Positions 44,513-57,921 are shown, counted from the stretch's first letter. The stretch is DNA of 64,000 nucleotides from Heterostelium album PN500 (GCF_000004825.1 NW_008805078.1:772069-836068), one strand, 5' to 3'. The notes: a model not told the origin generated them from the sequence alone. Numbers and translations: made by a program.

Positions 44513-47500
44513 ATGGGACAACAACTATCTAGAGAGATTTTGAAAGAGGAAATCGAAGGAAATCTAAAGCTTGCATTCCTCTCACAACACCAAGAGAATC
44601 AAGAATTCGATAATAATAACAATAATCTTGCTACTTGTTGTGTAAGTAATATTAACTTTTACAAAGATCATAAAAAAGTGATGAATTCTTTGATTCTAAT
44701 GATATTGCTAATATAGTGTCAAAGAGGTTTAGTTGATAGATACTTTTATTATTTATCAAAGAAGAAAGAGAATAACTATATAGAACAATTGATACAATCG
44801 TTTGACAAATCAGTACTATTAAGAAAGACGCTAGATGCTGAATTAGAGGAACAACTACAAAAGAAAGAGGCATTACATTCATCAAGAGAACAATTACCAT
44901 CTTTATCAAATAGTAATAATAATAATAACAATAACAATAGCAGTAATAGTAATAGTAGTAGCAATAGTAATAATGATGATCAACCATCGATATTAAATCG
45001 TATAGAATATCAACCATATTCATTGCAATCAGCACAGCTTGAAGGTGATGAAATATTCATTCATATCATTGAGAAATGCTATAATGAAATGAAATTGTAA
45101 GTAAATAATACTCGATATCGAGTCTATTTAGCTCACTATCATCTAACACTTGCCACCATTAACACTCATTATCATTTATAGTGAACCAACATTGTTTGAA
45201 AGAGTATATGTTCCACAATCAATGAATAATCAATATAAATTACAACCGAATGAAATACTTACCAGTTGGGAATACTTTGATGAGATAAACTCTACTCCGA
45301 TCTTCTATCAAATCAACCCATTGTACAATATGATAAACTCTGATAACTATATAGTGCAAGAGAAGACACTAACCAAACTGAATCAATCAAACTTTGAACA
45401 AGCAACAAAAGTATGTTATATATAACTATCATCATCATCATCATATCATCGTCATTTAATGTTAGTTCAATTTACTTATTTACAATTTAATTTGTTTAGG
45501 AATATTTATTGAATATATTACAATTGTTTTCAACGTATATAAGTCCATTACCAAACTCAATACATTTCAATGATAGTAGTATTCCATCTTCTATCGATTA
45601 TAGTGCACCGAACCTGCTGAAGTTACATCCTAATCTCCTGCCGATACTAGAGATCATCGAAAGCGACAAGTACTTCTTTATGGTGCATCAAAAGTATCAT
45701 TACTCACTGGATAATCTGCTGCGTTATAGCAACCAGTTCTTGTTGAAGAACAGCAAGATCACAGCTTTTATACTATACCAATTGATTCAGCTCGTTAGTT
45801 TCCTTCATGACAAGGAGATTGTACACGGTGACTTGTCACCCGCTTCGATTGCACTCGACAACAACATGTGGCTCGGTCTGCACGGCTTCAAATTCCCTTC
45901 GGCGCCGCTCTACTACGAGCCTGCACCAGACTCGGCTGTCACTCTCTGGGTGCAAGGCAGCATGTCCAACTACAACTATCTGCTGCTGTTGAATCATCTG
46001 GCGCATCGGCGTCACGGCGACCACATGAAACACCCGGTACTTCCTTGGATCATCGACTTTACTCGTCATCCATTCCAGTCGCCGCCAAGCTGGCGTGACT
46101 TGACCAAGACCAAATATCGTCTCAACAAAGGTGATGAACAATTGGATTTCCAATTCCAGAATGCACATAATTCACCTCACCACATCTCTGACATCCTCTC
46201 GGAACTGACCTACTACAGCTACTTGGCAAGACGCACCTCTGTCCCAATACTGAGAAGATTCGTTCGTTCCAACTACGAACCAAATGAGTATCCCTCGACG
46301 ATGGAGAGACTCTATCGTTGGACTCCCGACGAATGTATCCCGGAATTCTTTACCGATCCAACCATTTTCAAGTCGATTCACAGCGATATGCCCGATCTCG
46401 CAATACCCGAGTGGGCGTCGACACCCGAGGAGTTCATCGCCATCCACATGTCGGCACTCGAATCGGAACCGGTCTCTAAACAGCTACACAACTGGATTGA
46501 CTTGACATTTGGTTATCTGCTAAGTGGCGAAGCTGCAATCGCCGCAAAGAACGTCGCACTCGTCGATACCTCGGTACCGCGCACCAGTGGAATCGTACAG
46601 CTGTTTGCCAAGCCACATCCACCCAAGAAGACATCGACCTCCACCAACTCGGATCTATTCAAACAACTCTCGAACGAGCCAATTATCAGATTCAACGAAC
46701 AGCAATCTTCGTATTTGAATCAATCGTTTGGTGACAGCTCTATGAATCCACTTCAGAACAGCAGTAGTGCAGGCAACGTTTCAATAATCTCATCGATAAC
46801 AGCTTCGGTTGGACCGATTTCTCTTGGACCATCGTCAACAATCACCAACTCCAACCAACTATCACAATCTGCATTCATTCAACCACAGACATCAAACGCT
46901 AACAACCGTTCATCCACAGCCATCGCCGCCAACAACAATCCCATTTCCAACTCCACCTCTTCCATGTCCAACAATCAATCCACCACCACCTATTCAAAAC
47001 CTACAACCAAGAAAGAAGATAGTGCTAAAACATTTGCTAAATTCTTACCATCACTATTTAATAATAACAACAATAATAATAATAATAATAATAACAATAA
47101 CACTAACAATAGCAATAATAATAATAGTAATGATCCAACTGCTGGTGGATCACCAGATTCAACACAACTTTATAATTATAATCAAAAACCGATGGTACAT
47201 TCTAAATCTGAGGAAACTATCAATAAGAGATACTCTGGTATTGTTACTTCAAGACAGAATTCTGGATCACCAATGAAAGAGTTGATGGTTAATTCCGATA
47301 GTGCAATCAGCACTGTTACTACTCCACCATCACCCTCAACATTCAATCGTGGTTCTTCAGACATTGATATCACACCACCCAGTCCGATCTCACCGGATCT
47401 TCCAATAACACACATCATAGAACCGCTACCAGCAGATCTTGATTTCGATCTCTATGATTATGAAAGACTTTCAAATCAAGGCATTTGGGAATCGTCTGGC

Positions 47501-50369
47501 ACACTCGGTACCAATAGCAACAATAGTGCAGTGGCACCTGATATCTTCCTACAGGATCTACAGATCTGTGAGAATAGCTTGTCTTTTAACCAGTCGTTTG
47601 CCAATTTGACACCGATCTACCGTCCATTGGAATTCGATCGATCGCAACAACAGCTACCTGGATTCCTCGCGTATCTCACCCACAAGAAAATGACACCCCT
47701 CGAAGTCATGAAGTCCAACGATATGTATGCCATTGGTTGTATCATTGCAGAGCTCTATCAAGGTGCACCACTCTTCACATCTTCAAGCATAGCCAGTCAC
47801 TTCCAGCCAAAGTCCAACTCAACCGCAACACCATCGGGCATGTCGCACCACAGTAAATTCAACCCTCACCGACACCCATTCCAACAACATCAATCGGTTA
47901 CATCGAATCTACCCACCCCGATCAGAGAACTAGTTGATCAGTTAGTTCAGCCAAATCCCGAGGATCGTGCAACTCCAAAACAGCTGCTGGCATCACCTAT
48001 ATTTCCATCTTACTTTAAACAGATGTATCATTTCCTTTGCCACTACCATTCTCTACACACCTACGAGGAGAAGCTAACCTTCACATTGGCAAACATTGGT
48101 ATAGTAACATCATTGCCAAACGAAGCAATGGATTTGGTACTGCCGTTTATCCTTGAGCTGTTCAACCATTCAACAACCAAAGTCAGTGCACTGATCGATC
48201 TTCTCGATCCGCTATCTCAGCGGCTTGGACCACTGCTCTCACAAACCTATTTGTTACCCTGTGTTATCAACCTCTATCAGTTGCATGACGATCATCTCCT
48301 TCAGTGTCATCTCATTCAGATTCCTCTGATCGACATGATCATCTCTAGATTTGGACGTGATATCTACATACACCACATCCTACCGTTCCTTCTGGATAGT
48401 GTAAAGACTAATCCACGTGACAATCCCAACCATGAAATGCTTATCACAGCACTCATCAACATCTCCAAGGTTTTGGGTATCCCACTCACCATACGTCACA
48501 TCATGTACCCACTGTTGGTTGCTCTTACCAAACCACATTTACAACATATTAGTGAAGCATTGATTGCAATCGCTTCGTTCTTGGGTGAACCGATCATTGT
48601 TAAATTCTATTTCCCAGCAATCTTTATATTGATTCAGAAGCATTCGTCCAAAGCAACAAGATCGGAATCCATTCCATGTACATTACTATCACTCCTACAA
48701 GAGCTAATCCTGCTGGTTAGACCTGGATTGGTATTAAGATCACTATTGAAAGAATCAACTCAATTGGCCAGTCTATTATTGAACCCACCAAATCCATCAC
48801 TCCTCATTCCACTCTCGGAAACAATCCTTCGAATTGCACGTAGAATTGGTGTAAACAATACAAAACAATTTGTAAGTTATTAGATATATTACAATTTACA
48901 ATAGTATCATTCTAACAATGTTTATTCAATTCACTTTTTTTTTTTTTAATAGATATTAAAATATTTGCAACAATTTTATTCAAACTACTCTGATCTTTAT
49001 ACTTTTAAAGATAATGGATTGATTTCGAATGATACCAACAAGCAGTTGCGTGCAATCTACTCACCAGAGATGACCTATCATCTCTACTTTAGAATGTCAA
49101 GAGTAATTGGTTATGATATTCTTAGAGCAGAGATCAGTGAAAATGCTCTGATTGAGCACATCATGTTGCAGTACATCAGAGAGAACAATGTAAAGCCTGA
49201 GCCACAGACTACCTCTATCATTCCACCCTATGTATCAGATGATGGTTTATTCGATGAAATCGAACCGTCAATCGATGAAAAGATCTGTACAACCTATATA
49301 TTGGATGACTACCAGGACTATGATGATTTAATCACCGACCAAACCTTCTCACTTGAGGGTAACGTTGTAGCATTCTACAGAGAGCACACAGCAGCCATCA
49401 AATCGATTGCTGTCTCACCTTCAGAATCGATATTTGCTACAGGTAGCAAAGACAATCTCGTCAAAATCTGGTCACTCGATAGCACTAAATCTCTGACTAC
49501 CTACAACCAACATCCGCACACAACTCATACCGTTCATTTCGTATCTTCGTTGGTTGCATCGTGCGACTCGACATCCATTCACATCTGGGATCCCGAAAGT
49601 AAGGTGAAAGTACATGTTTTCGTTGAACCGACAGGTAATTTCTCATGCTTTGAACCCATTACCAACAAGTATTTGGTTGCATCTTCTGGCGACTCAAACC
49701 TTAGCTTCCTCGATTTGAATCTTGGTTTAGAGACACACTCTTGGAATCTCCCATTCCAAGGAGGCAGTTCAATACGTTGTATTACTACTTCAAACGATCA
49801 CTTCATACCAAGCAACTCCAACTCGCTCATGTCGAATCCACCCATTTCATTCCCAAGTTGGATTGCTGCAGGTTCATCCTCTGGCGTCATCAGTATCCTT
49901 GACACAAGAACTGGTTCAATTATAGACACTTGGAAAACAGATGGACCAATTATCAAAGTAAGATTATTTTTATTCATCTTGAATCCTTTAATAATCTTAA
50001 TTTAACATTCTTATTCTATTATAGTTAATTGGTCAGGATTCAAGATATTTAATTTCTACTTCTGAGAAATCAGTTATTCAATGGGATTTAACAACCTCAC
50101 CACCTTCAATCGCAAAGATATGGAAAGGTTTCAGAGATTCTATATCATCATTGACTCTTTGGCAAAATGATATTATCACTGCCTATGGAAGCAAGCTTTC
50201 ATCAATGTCATTACTTGACGACCTACATGGAATATCTGGATCCTACAGAACTGAAGGAATCAAATTGAACACACTCAAACAATCGAATATATCTTCAACA
50301 GCCTTCCTTCCACTTCATCATTTACTTCTCTGTGGTACTGAAGATGGTCAAACAAAGATTGTACATTAA
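44513..50369 (+). CDS. lvsG: LvsG/WDR81-like protein: BEACH domain inside a pseudokinase, plus HEAT-like and WD40 repeats
   Basis: Six exons (44513-44641, 44717-45096, 45182-45410, 45500-48871, 48953-49957, 50025-50369), 1,819 residues, all in frame. The N-terminus MGQQLSRE has Gly2 and Ser6 and fits an N-myristoylation signal. Residues about 287-377 carry kinase subdomains with the degenerate loop VHGDLSPASI. The BEACH domain follows (about 393-600: SNYNYLLLLNHLAHRR, PWIIDF, ELTYYSYLARR, FFTDP). A long polyN/Ser/Thr linker comes next, then kinase C-lobe sequence (NDMYAIGCIIAELYQG, QPNPEDRATPKQLLASP), a HEAT-like helical region, and WD40 repeats from about 1506 (HTAAIKSIAVSP..IFATGSKDNLVKIWSL). 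This is the LvsG/WDR81 architecture; WDR81 controls endosomal PI3P and aggrephagy. Catalytic activity is unlikely. Confidence 0.88.
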
Positions 50370-50569
50370 AATCAATCACAGATAAATAAATATTTTTTTA
50401 TCAAGCCAAAGGCATTCTACACTGAGTCAGTTTTATTATATTTCGCTTTGGCATCAAATTAATCATAAATCTATAGAAAAAATAAGATTTAAATTGTTTA
50501 ATTTTATAACTTCAACTCTTAACTTTTAAAAATAAGGAAAATAATCTTAATATTTTATTATTTGTTTAT

Positions 50570-51034
50570 TTAATATTGGAGGGCACGGATGAAGAGATTT
50601 GGAGAACGCATACCACGATCGATATAACCAAAGACAAACTCTTTACCGGTGGCAATACCTTGACCGTATGATGGAAGTGAGAAGAATCCATTGTGATATT
50701 CGATGTTCCAGACTGAACTTTGATCACGTGGATCCAAAGTGCAATCGGTTTGGATGGCGATGTTCTTCAAGGTTCTTGGACCATAGTTGAAGATGTGGAC
50801 ACGGTACAATGTGAATGATTGACCATTCTCAACCCAACTACGTTCAATGCTTTGAACGATGGCAACATCATGACATTGATCCAACAAGACACAGTGACTG
50901 ACACCACCTTCACAGATACAAACTTGACCGGCACCACATTTACTGGAATCACATGTTCCAACAACAAATGTTGAGTTTACTGCTGACAAACATGTCAAAG
51001 CAACCAATAACAAAGAGAACAAAGCAATCTTCAT
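50570..51034 (-). CDS. Secreted CBM49 (cellulose-binding-type) protein, copy 2
   Basis: 154 residues, identical at protein level to copy 1, with the same signal peptide, Cys-rich segment and CBM49 domain. It lies on the opposite strand, converging on the 3' end of the lvsG-like gene 200 bp away. The upstream flank is also conserved, including a TATAAATA on the minus strand (51065-51058) that corresponds to 43661-43668 of copy 1. The 3' flanks are unrelated. Identity of the whole coding sequence implies very recent duplication or ongoing gene conversion. Confidence 0.92.
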   Translation of the reverse strand: MKIALFSLLLVALTCLSAVNSTFVVGTCDSSKCGAGQVCICEGGVSHCVLLDQCHDVAIVQSIERSWVENGQSFTLYRVHIFNYGPRTLKNIAIQTDCTLDPRDQSSVWNIEYHNGFFSLPSYGQGIATGKEFVFGYIDRGMRSPNLFIRALQY

Positions 51035-51212
51035 TTTATATTTTATTTTTAGAAATCTATTTATAACTATAATTATATAAATATCTTTTTTTGAATGATA
51101 TTAAAAGTAATGAAATTCATTCTTTAAATAGTTTCCTAATCTTCATTGTCTCAAACCACTTCTAATATTAAGATATACGTAGACTCTTGACTTTAATTGA
51201 TTTGTTATTCTG
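50570..51212 (-). repeat. Right arm of a 0.64-kb inverted repeat
   Basis: Inverted partner of 43513-44156. The arms are separated by 6.4 kb containing the lvsG-like gene and nothing else. Confidence 0.92.
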
Positions 51213-51572
51213 GGTTCTAATATAAATATATCAATAGATCTTTAAAATAAAAACTATTGGTTAAAAAAATTATTTATACAAATAAATGAGTGTGGTTGTG
51301 TTTTTTTTTACACATGTACTAAGTTTTATTTTTAAACTTGAAATTATTAGTGTTTATATTGTAAATTTATTACCAAGTATTAATTATGAGTAATATCTTT
51401 ATTGTGATCATTGATAAAACTTTAAAATATAATAAAAAAAAAAATTAACAAAACATTGATTTTATATGAGTATTAAATATGTTAAAAATAAAGGCTATTC
51501 TATTTATTGATTGAACAAAAAGATTGAGTTGAAAATTGTATATAAAAAGTTGAATAAGTTTATAGAAATTGT
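51213..51572. other. Intergenic between CBM49 copy 2 and NOP58 3' end
   Basis: AT-rich 3' flank of NOP58 and far 5' flank of the CBM49 gene. Nothing else is visible. Confidence 0.5.
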
Positions 51573-53539
51573 TTATTTCTTGTTCTTCTTGGTAACTTTC
51601 TCTTCTGATTCCTCACCATCTCTTGATCTCTTCTCACCGGATGATTTCTTTGATTTCTTATCCTCCTTCTCCTCTTTATCTTTCTTTGATGATTTCTTCT
51701 CTTTCTTTTCTTCCTTATCGTCGGACTTCTTTGATTTCTTCTCCTTCTTGTCCTCCTTGTCTTCCTTCTTTTCCTTCTTGCCTTCGGATTTCTTTGACTT
51801 TTCTTTCTTCTCTTCCTTATCGTCTGATGATTTCTTTGATTTCTTTTCCTTCTTTTCTTCTTTTTCCTCTTTCTTTTCTTTCTTTTCCTTCTTGTCCTCC
51901 TTGTCTTCCTTCTTCTCCTTCTTCTCTTTCTTTTCCTTCTTCTCTTCCTTCTCCTCCTTCTTTTCTTTCTTTTCTTTCTTGTCTTCCTTCTCCTCCTTCT
52001 TCTCCTTCTTCTCCTTCTTTTCTTTCTTTTCTACCTTGACATCCTCCTTGGCGTCGACTTCCATTTCGTTGCTCTCCTCCTTGATATTCGATTCCTTCTT
52101 GGTGTTGATCTCAGCGTTTCTGGTTTGCAAAGAGTTGGAGTTCTTGGTGTGATCGTATTTGGTTTGTTGCTTGGCTGGCTTCTTGTTGGTGGAACGACGA
52201 ACGATACCATTCTCAATGTCGATAGCACGTTGCTCAACCTTTGCCTTGTAGGAGATACCGTAGCTGTTATCGGAGACTTCGCACAAAGCGTCGAAACGAG
52301 CGGACAAAGCAGCCTTGGCAGCCAAAACTCTGGACATCTTACCCTTGTTCTTCAGGGTGGCGTCACTAACCAACTTGGCATTGTAGATCAAACCATACTT
52401 TGGAGTGTTGTTCTTTGACTTGATGGCACGGAACAACGCTTTCTCAGCACCGAGAATCTGAATGGTGGAAGCTGGATACTTGGCGAGATTCATCAACGAA
52501 CCGGCCTTGCAAATCAAACGAGCACCGACGATCTCACCGACCAAGATAGTCAAGTTTGGTGCGATGGCGTTCATTCTGTTCTTGAGATACTCTGCGAGTT
52601 GAGTACGGTATTCATCGATGCTGATGTATTGATCGCAGAGTGCGTTGATGTGATCGAGATCCTCCTCAGAGATGTCGGTACCCATAGAGATTTGGGCGGC
52701 CTCTCTAACTTGCTCGGCAATCTCGTCGGGGATGATAGCAGAGAAGTCGGTGGTGGCGGCGTTCTTACGGTTACCCATGGCACGCACGCAACGAGTGTAG
52801 TTGGTCGAGTCTTGGTCTTGACCGGTGAAGATCTTTGAGAGCTCTGGGAAATGCCAACCGTACCACTCACGTGCTCTCATTCCGTAGATGTTCAACTCGG
52901 TGTTCAACTCGTCAAGCAACGAGATGGCGTGAACGATCATAGTGTCGACCTTGTCAGGCGAGAACTTCAACTTGTAACGCGAGTACGAGTGAGACAAACC
53001 AATGGACATAGCATTCATATCCTTCTCCTTCAAACCGGTGACCAATGAGTTGATTTGATTACGAATACCTCTGATCAATTCCTGTGAGGTCTCATTGCAG
53101 ACGACCTTGATATTCAATGATTCCTTGATGGCATTACCAAACTTGTGATCGGCAACATACAATTGATCACTGAGCTTCTCCTTGATAATATTGTTTGTCA
53201 AGAAGGTCGAGAGTGAATCTGGAACTGAGTTTTCTGCCAAAGCAGTTGCTGCATCCAAAGCTGCTAAAGTATCTTCAAATTTATAGAATTTCTTCAATGA
53301 AACACTAAACAAAAATGATAATATATTTTTATTTTTATATTTAATATATATTAATAATTTATGAATTAAAACTTGTTTGATATTTTTATTTTAAAAACAT
53401 AACAAACAACTTACACTTTAGAAGCATTCTCTGGTGTAGAGAAATATTTATGAATGTCAGTGGCAGACTTTGAGATTTTACCCTCATCTAAAACCTTGAA
53501 CAAGGCAAAACCTGCTGGTGTTTCGAATAATACTAACAT
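51573..53539 (-). CDS. nop58: Box C/D snoRNP core protein NOP58
   Basis: Two exons (53539-53415 and 53304-51573), 618 residues. Exon 1 gives the conserved N-terminus MLVLFETPAGFALFKVLDEG; the split GTT codon leads to SLKKFYKFED, matching human VKLKHFEKFQD. The coiled-coil and NOP domain follow (AMSIGLSHSYSRYKLKFSPDKVDTMI, MRAREWYGWHFPEL, EYRTQLAEYLKNRMNAIAPNLT, GSLMNLAKYPASTIQILGAEKALF). NOP58 is part of the nucleolar box C/D snoRNP that guides 2'-O-methylation of rRNA. The C-terminus is a long KEKKE-type lysine/glutamate tail, longer than in animals and typical of nucleolar proteins. The antisense frame over this tail is a composition artefact. Confidence 0.97.
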
Positions 53540-53998
53540 TTTGATATATAGATACTAATCTTTTAAGGGATAGATGATAGATAGATAGATAGATATATTT
53601 GATCCAAAAGAGATATCGGATACAAAGATACACAATTCTATGAGAAAACCGAACGAGCGACAACCCACACACGCAGAAACATAAAATTTTCATTTTTTTT
53701 AATTTTTTTAATTTTTTATTTTAAAAACTCGCTTTCATTTAGCACTAACTGCTTTCTACAAACTAAATAATGATATGTTAAGATAAGCTAAGCTAAGATT
53801 GCATTAGATAATATAAGATTATGAAATATATTTAAATAATATAAAATAGTTAGTTTTTAGTTATTATATTTATATATTTATTAAAAATTATGATTGATTT
53901 AATAATCATAATTTAAAGATAATAATAGGTGAGAGGATTGGGGGTATTGATTGATATTTTTTTTCTTTTCATTTTTCTTCAAACTATTTGTTGTAGTT

Positions 53999-54045
<47 letters not shown>

Positions 54046-54061
54046 GTTGTTGTTTGTTTGT
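53540..54061. other. Intergenic with simple repeats
   Basis: Contains a GATA run (about 53576-53595) just upstream of the NOP58 start, and an (ATT)n array of about 16 units (54000-54048) next to the permease stop codon. No gene is seen. Confidence 0.6.
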
Positions 54062-56041
54062 TTACATTAAAGTTATACATCTGACACCACCGAAATCACC
54101 TATTCCATTCAAACTTTGACTCTTTGGACAAGCGATAAACATAAAGTTTTTGGGTATTTTGAGGAGTTTGGAGATTTTCTCGACTGTCGATGGAGTGAAT
54201 TCACCTTGTACTGTGATGAGATCGATACGAATCTTTGGGTAGCAACGATCGATGATTGCGACGTTCTTGGCGAGCTCAGCGGGTGGTTCGTTTGTATAGC
54301 AGTGTACCATACGCACCCAGTTGGTCTGCTCGTTGTCACGGATGTAGAGAATCGATTTGTTGAGGTAGGCAAGGTCGGTTTTCGATGCAAAGAATACGAT
54401 CGACTGTGAATTGATGACTTTGATCGCCTCGCCAATGTGCACGGTGAAGCGCTCGCGCAACGACGAGAACGGCGCCAGGATGATGCGACCAAAGAAGAGC
54501 ACCATCTTGAGCAACTTGGCACGAATGAACATGAGCAGAATGACAGAGGCAGTGACGACAAAGTAGATGGCAAAGTAGCCGACCGACGAAGGGTCGCCCA
54601 TGATGTTGGCGACGAGCGCAGCCAGCACGAACAGCACCGCCAAGATGACACCCCACCACGGCGAGATAATCTCGCGCTTCAAACTGGCACGCTTGTACTT
54701 TAGCAGCATATTACCCAGGCCAAACAACGACATCACTCCGAGGAATGCAATCGTGTAGACACCGGTCAACACATTGGTGTTAAAGTCGGCGAGCACAAAC
54801 AACGAAGTACAAATCAAGAAGAAGAGAAGGATGATAAAGTGGTTCGTTCGACGACAGCTGTTCTCCATCAGGAGGAACTGTGGCAGACAACGATCGAGTG
54901 CCATACGACGAACCAAACCAATCACACCGACATAGCTGGTGATGACCGAACCCGAGAGTACCATCACCGCGTCGATTCCCACCCACAAACGGAACCAGTC
55001 GCCAAAGATGGCGTTGGCCAAGTTCGCCAGGACACCACCCTGTGGATCACTAACAATAAAACAAGTGTACATATAGCAGAGATTCAGCAGACCAATGAGA
55101 GGATTGAAAAAGGTGACGATCGCCCACATGTTTCTCAGAGTTTTCGGGAAGACACCGCGCTCTTGCTGCTCGATAAAGTTGGAGGAAGTCTCGAAACCGG
55201 TGACACCAAGCATGGCAGCACCAAATCCAAAGTAGATATTGTAGGCAAAGTTGTGTCCGAGATATTTCATCGACGACTCTGGCACCGCCGCGCAGCCGGT
55301 GTAGCTGTGTGGCACCACGCCATTCCAGTTGTCGCGCAACACATCGAAATTGTGATGATAGAACAACTTGATGTAACCACCAAACACTATCATAGTGAGT
55401 GTCACCATGTGGCAGATAAATATTATGGAAGCGACAATTGCACTCTCGCCAATACCGATCAGGTTGAGACATGCAAAGATCGCTAGGAGCACGATGGTCG
55501 AGTAGTGATCGCTCACCTGTGGCACCAAACCATTGAAGTAATCCATTGCAGAGTATGCCGAGACTACTGCGGTTGCCACGTACGAGATCATTGTCAATGC
55601 CGCTGCCAACGATGCGACATGCTTGCTGGTGGTGTTCAGCAGCACATTGTAGGCACCACCATTGAGTGGCAGTGCACTACCGACCTCACCATATACCTTT
55701 CTAAACAAATACAGAACAATACAGACGATTGCCAGCGAAAATGGTGCATAAATACCCGCAAACTGGGTACAACTTGCGCTTGTATAAAATATACTTGATG
55801 TAATCTATAAAATATATCATAATAATAAAGTATTATTATTATTATGTATCGAAAACACCACAAACACATTCCTACAGTTACATACATCATTGCCACAAAT
55901 GGCAGTTGCCAAAACTTCACCAATCTTATGTTCATGTGTTCCATCGATTTTATTTGGTTTGACAGGTGGTGATTGACTTAGATCATAGTTTTCATTATTC
56001 GTTCCAATTAAAACAACACTATCCCTTATACTTTTATCCAA

Positions 56042-56083
<42 letters not shown>

Positions 56084-56356
56084 GTTATTATTGTTGTTAT
56101 TGCTGTTATCACTATTATCATTAATTGATGGTCCTCCAGCTTTGGATTTGAAAAAGAATTAATTGTTGAGTGTCAAAAACAAAAAATGATTGGTCGATCA
56201 AATTTTCAGAATCAATCAGCCAATCAAAAAATATGACATACCATCTAAATCTAAAAATGATTGTGTTCCTACACCAGGGTACATAAAACTATATGGATTC
56301 TTACTGGTTGCACCTCCCAGCAGGTAAGTATCTTCATCTTCAGGTGGTCTTCCCAT
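54062..56356 (-). CDS. APC-superfamily amino-acid permease with extended termini
   Basis: Three exons (56356-56242, 56139-55886, 55804-54062), 703 residues, all junctions in frame. The N-terminal 120 residues are cytosolic and contain a long Asn run. Exon 3 begins the transporter: a first helix (FSLAIVCIVLYLF), GEVGSALPLNGGAYN (the conserved APC loop), VTGFETSSNFIEQQ (substrate-site helix 6 style) and about a dozen hydrophobic segments up to FFGRIILAPF. The last 130 residues form a soluble alpha/beta region (SIVFFASKTDLAYL, LITVQGEFT, FMFIACPKSQ) that resembles a universal-stress-protein-like regulatory tail. The substrate is probably an amino acid; specificity is not readable. Internal initiation at the FRKVY Met-like codon is rejected because upstream exons are in frame. 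Confidence 0.88.
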
Positions 56357-57921
56357 TTTCTATTTCGATAATATTTTTTTTTATATTTCTGGCTGATTAA
56401 CTAAGCTTGATTCGATTTGAATGAGAGTGTAAAATTTAATTGTTTACCAATGTTTAAATATATAATTATATCTAATTTAAATAAATAAATAACAAAGTTG
56501 TTGTTGCTGACTCTGAATGAACATTACTTGTAAAATTCTAAATCTAAAATTGTATAAGGAAATGTATATAATTGGTGCAAAAAATATTATTGTTAGTAAA
56601 TATTGGTGCAAAAGAGAGATATATATTGGGATAATATTATATATAAATGGAGTGAGTGGGTTATGATGGTTGTGCAAAATCAAATTTTTAGTTTTTTAGT
56701 TGTTTGATGATGTGTGTGTTTAATTTTATTGATAAAAGTATTAAGAAAAATAATAAAGAATTTAAATTATAATAATTTTTATTATTTTTATTAATATTTT
56801 TATAAAAAGTGTAAAAGATAAAATATATTAACACTTACATTATTATTTATTGTTAATTTATTAAAGCATAAATATTTATTATTTTTTTTTGTTTTTAGCT
56901 TTTGTGGTAGAGGTGTGACCTTTCGTTGTGTTTGTTGATCCAGCAAAATTTTGTAATATCGGAGTTGTAAATTTTTAAATTAATGTTTTTGTTTTTGTTT
57001 TTTGTTTTTTTTTTTTTGATATATGAAGGTGGTGGGTAACCTTAATACCACATTTTTGACACTATCAATAACTTTCGTTGGAGTTTTATTTTAAAAAGTT
57101 TGCTCATTCAATACAATCCAATTCATTGTCATTTTTGTTGTTGTGGAACAATATTAATAATCAGCACCGCAATAATAATTGGAGATGACACCTTTTTTGA
57201 CAACCCAACACCAAATAAATTTTACTATTCCCTGGTAGATAAAATAAAAACAAAACCATTTTATCTCTAATAAATCGGATATTCATTCTTAGAGTATGGA
57301 ATCTTTTAATTGATACACAATGAATTCATCCATTTTTTTTTATGGTCAAAAATAGAAATATTTAATAAGATATTTGCAAACATCTCTTTTTTCTAAGTGT
57401 TAACTTTTTTTTTTTACACTTTCGGATTAGTGTAATAATTGTTTCTTAGTTATTCCTTCTTTTTTTTTTTTTTTTTTGATCATACTTTAAACTTTGATTT
57501 TTAAGATATATGTGTAGGGTTGGTGGGTAACAATTTCATCCTGGTGAATACCTAGGTATTAATATCACCAATAATAAAGAGACCAGGTGGCCGACACTTA
57601 TCAAATTGAATAATAGGAAATTAGTTCTAATACCAATCAATAACCAGGATGATCAAATTTGATGAACTTAATCTTTTGAAAATTGTGTTTAAAGTAATCT
57701 TTCTTGATTGTTCAAGAAAGAAAAATAAAAATTCTTTATTAAATAATTACAATTCCATTTCAGTGAAGGGGTTTTAATATAAATGTTATACTATAGTAGT
57801 AGTATATTAGTTATGTTACTAATAGAGGGGTAGGTTATTCTGATGATTTGATTTGATTTGATTTGATTTGATTTTGTTTGATATATATTATGTATGATTA
57901 TTATGTTATTATTATTATTAT
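56357..57921. other. Intergenic, AT-rich, with a palindrome
   Basis: 1.6 kb with long T-runs (57000-57020, 57460-57477). A GC-richer island near 57500-57660 contains the perfect palindrome AATACCTAGGTATT (57547-57560) inside a weaker TGGTGA...TCACCA stem. Pentamer GATTT repeats lie at 57846-57873. No coding region is supported. Confidence 0.5.

Noticed and set aside
51511-52152. Plus-strand frame of 213 residues rich in Ser and Phe
   Set aside because: It is the antisense of the NOP58 Lys/Glu-rich tail; its composition follows directly from the opposite strand.
52125-52418. Plus-strand 97-residue frame
   Set aside because: Antisense to the conserved NOP domain of NOP58.
54839-55486. Plus-strand 215-residue frame
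   Set aside because: Antisense to the conserved transporter core of the permease.
56477-56683. Minus-strand 68-residue frame upstream of the permease
   Set aside because: Ile/Tyr/His-rich translation of spacer DNA with no motif.
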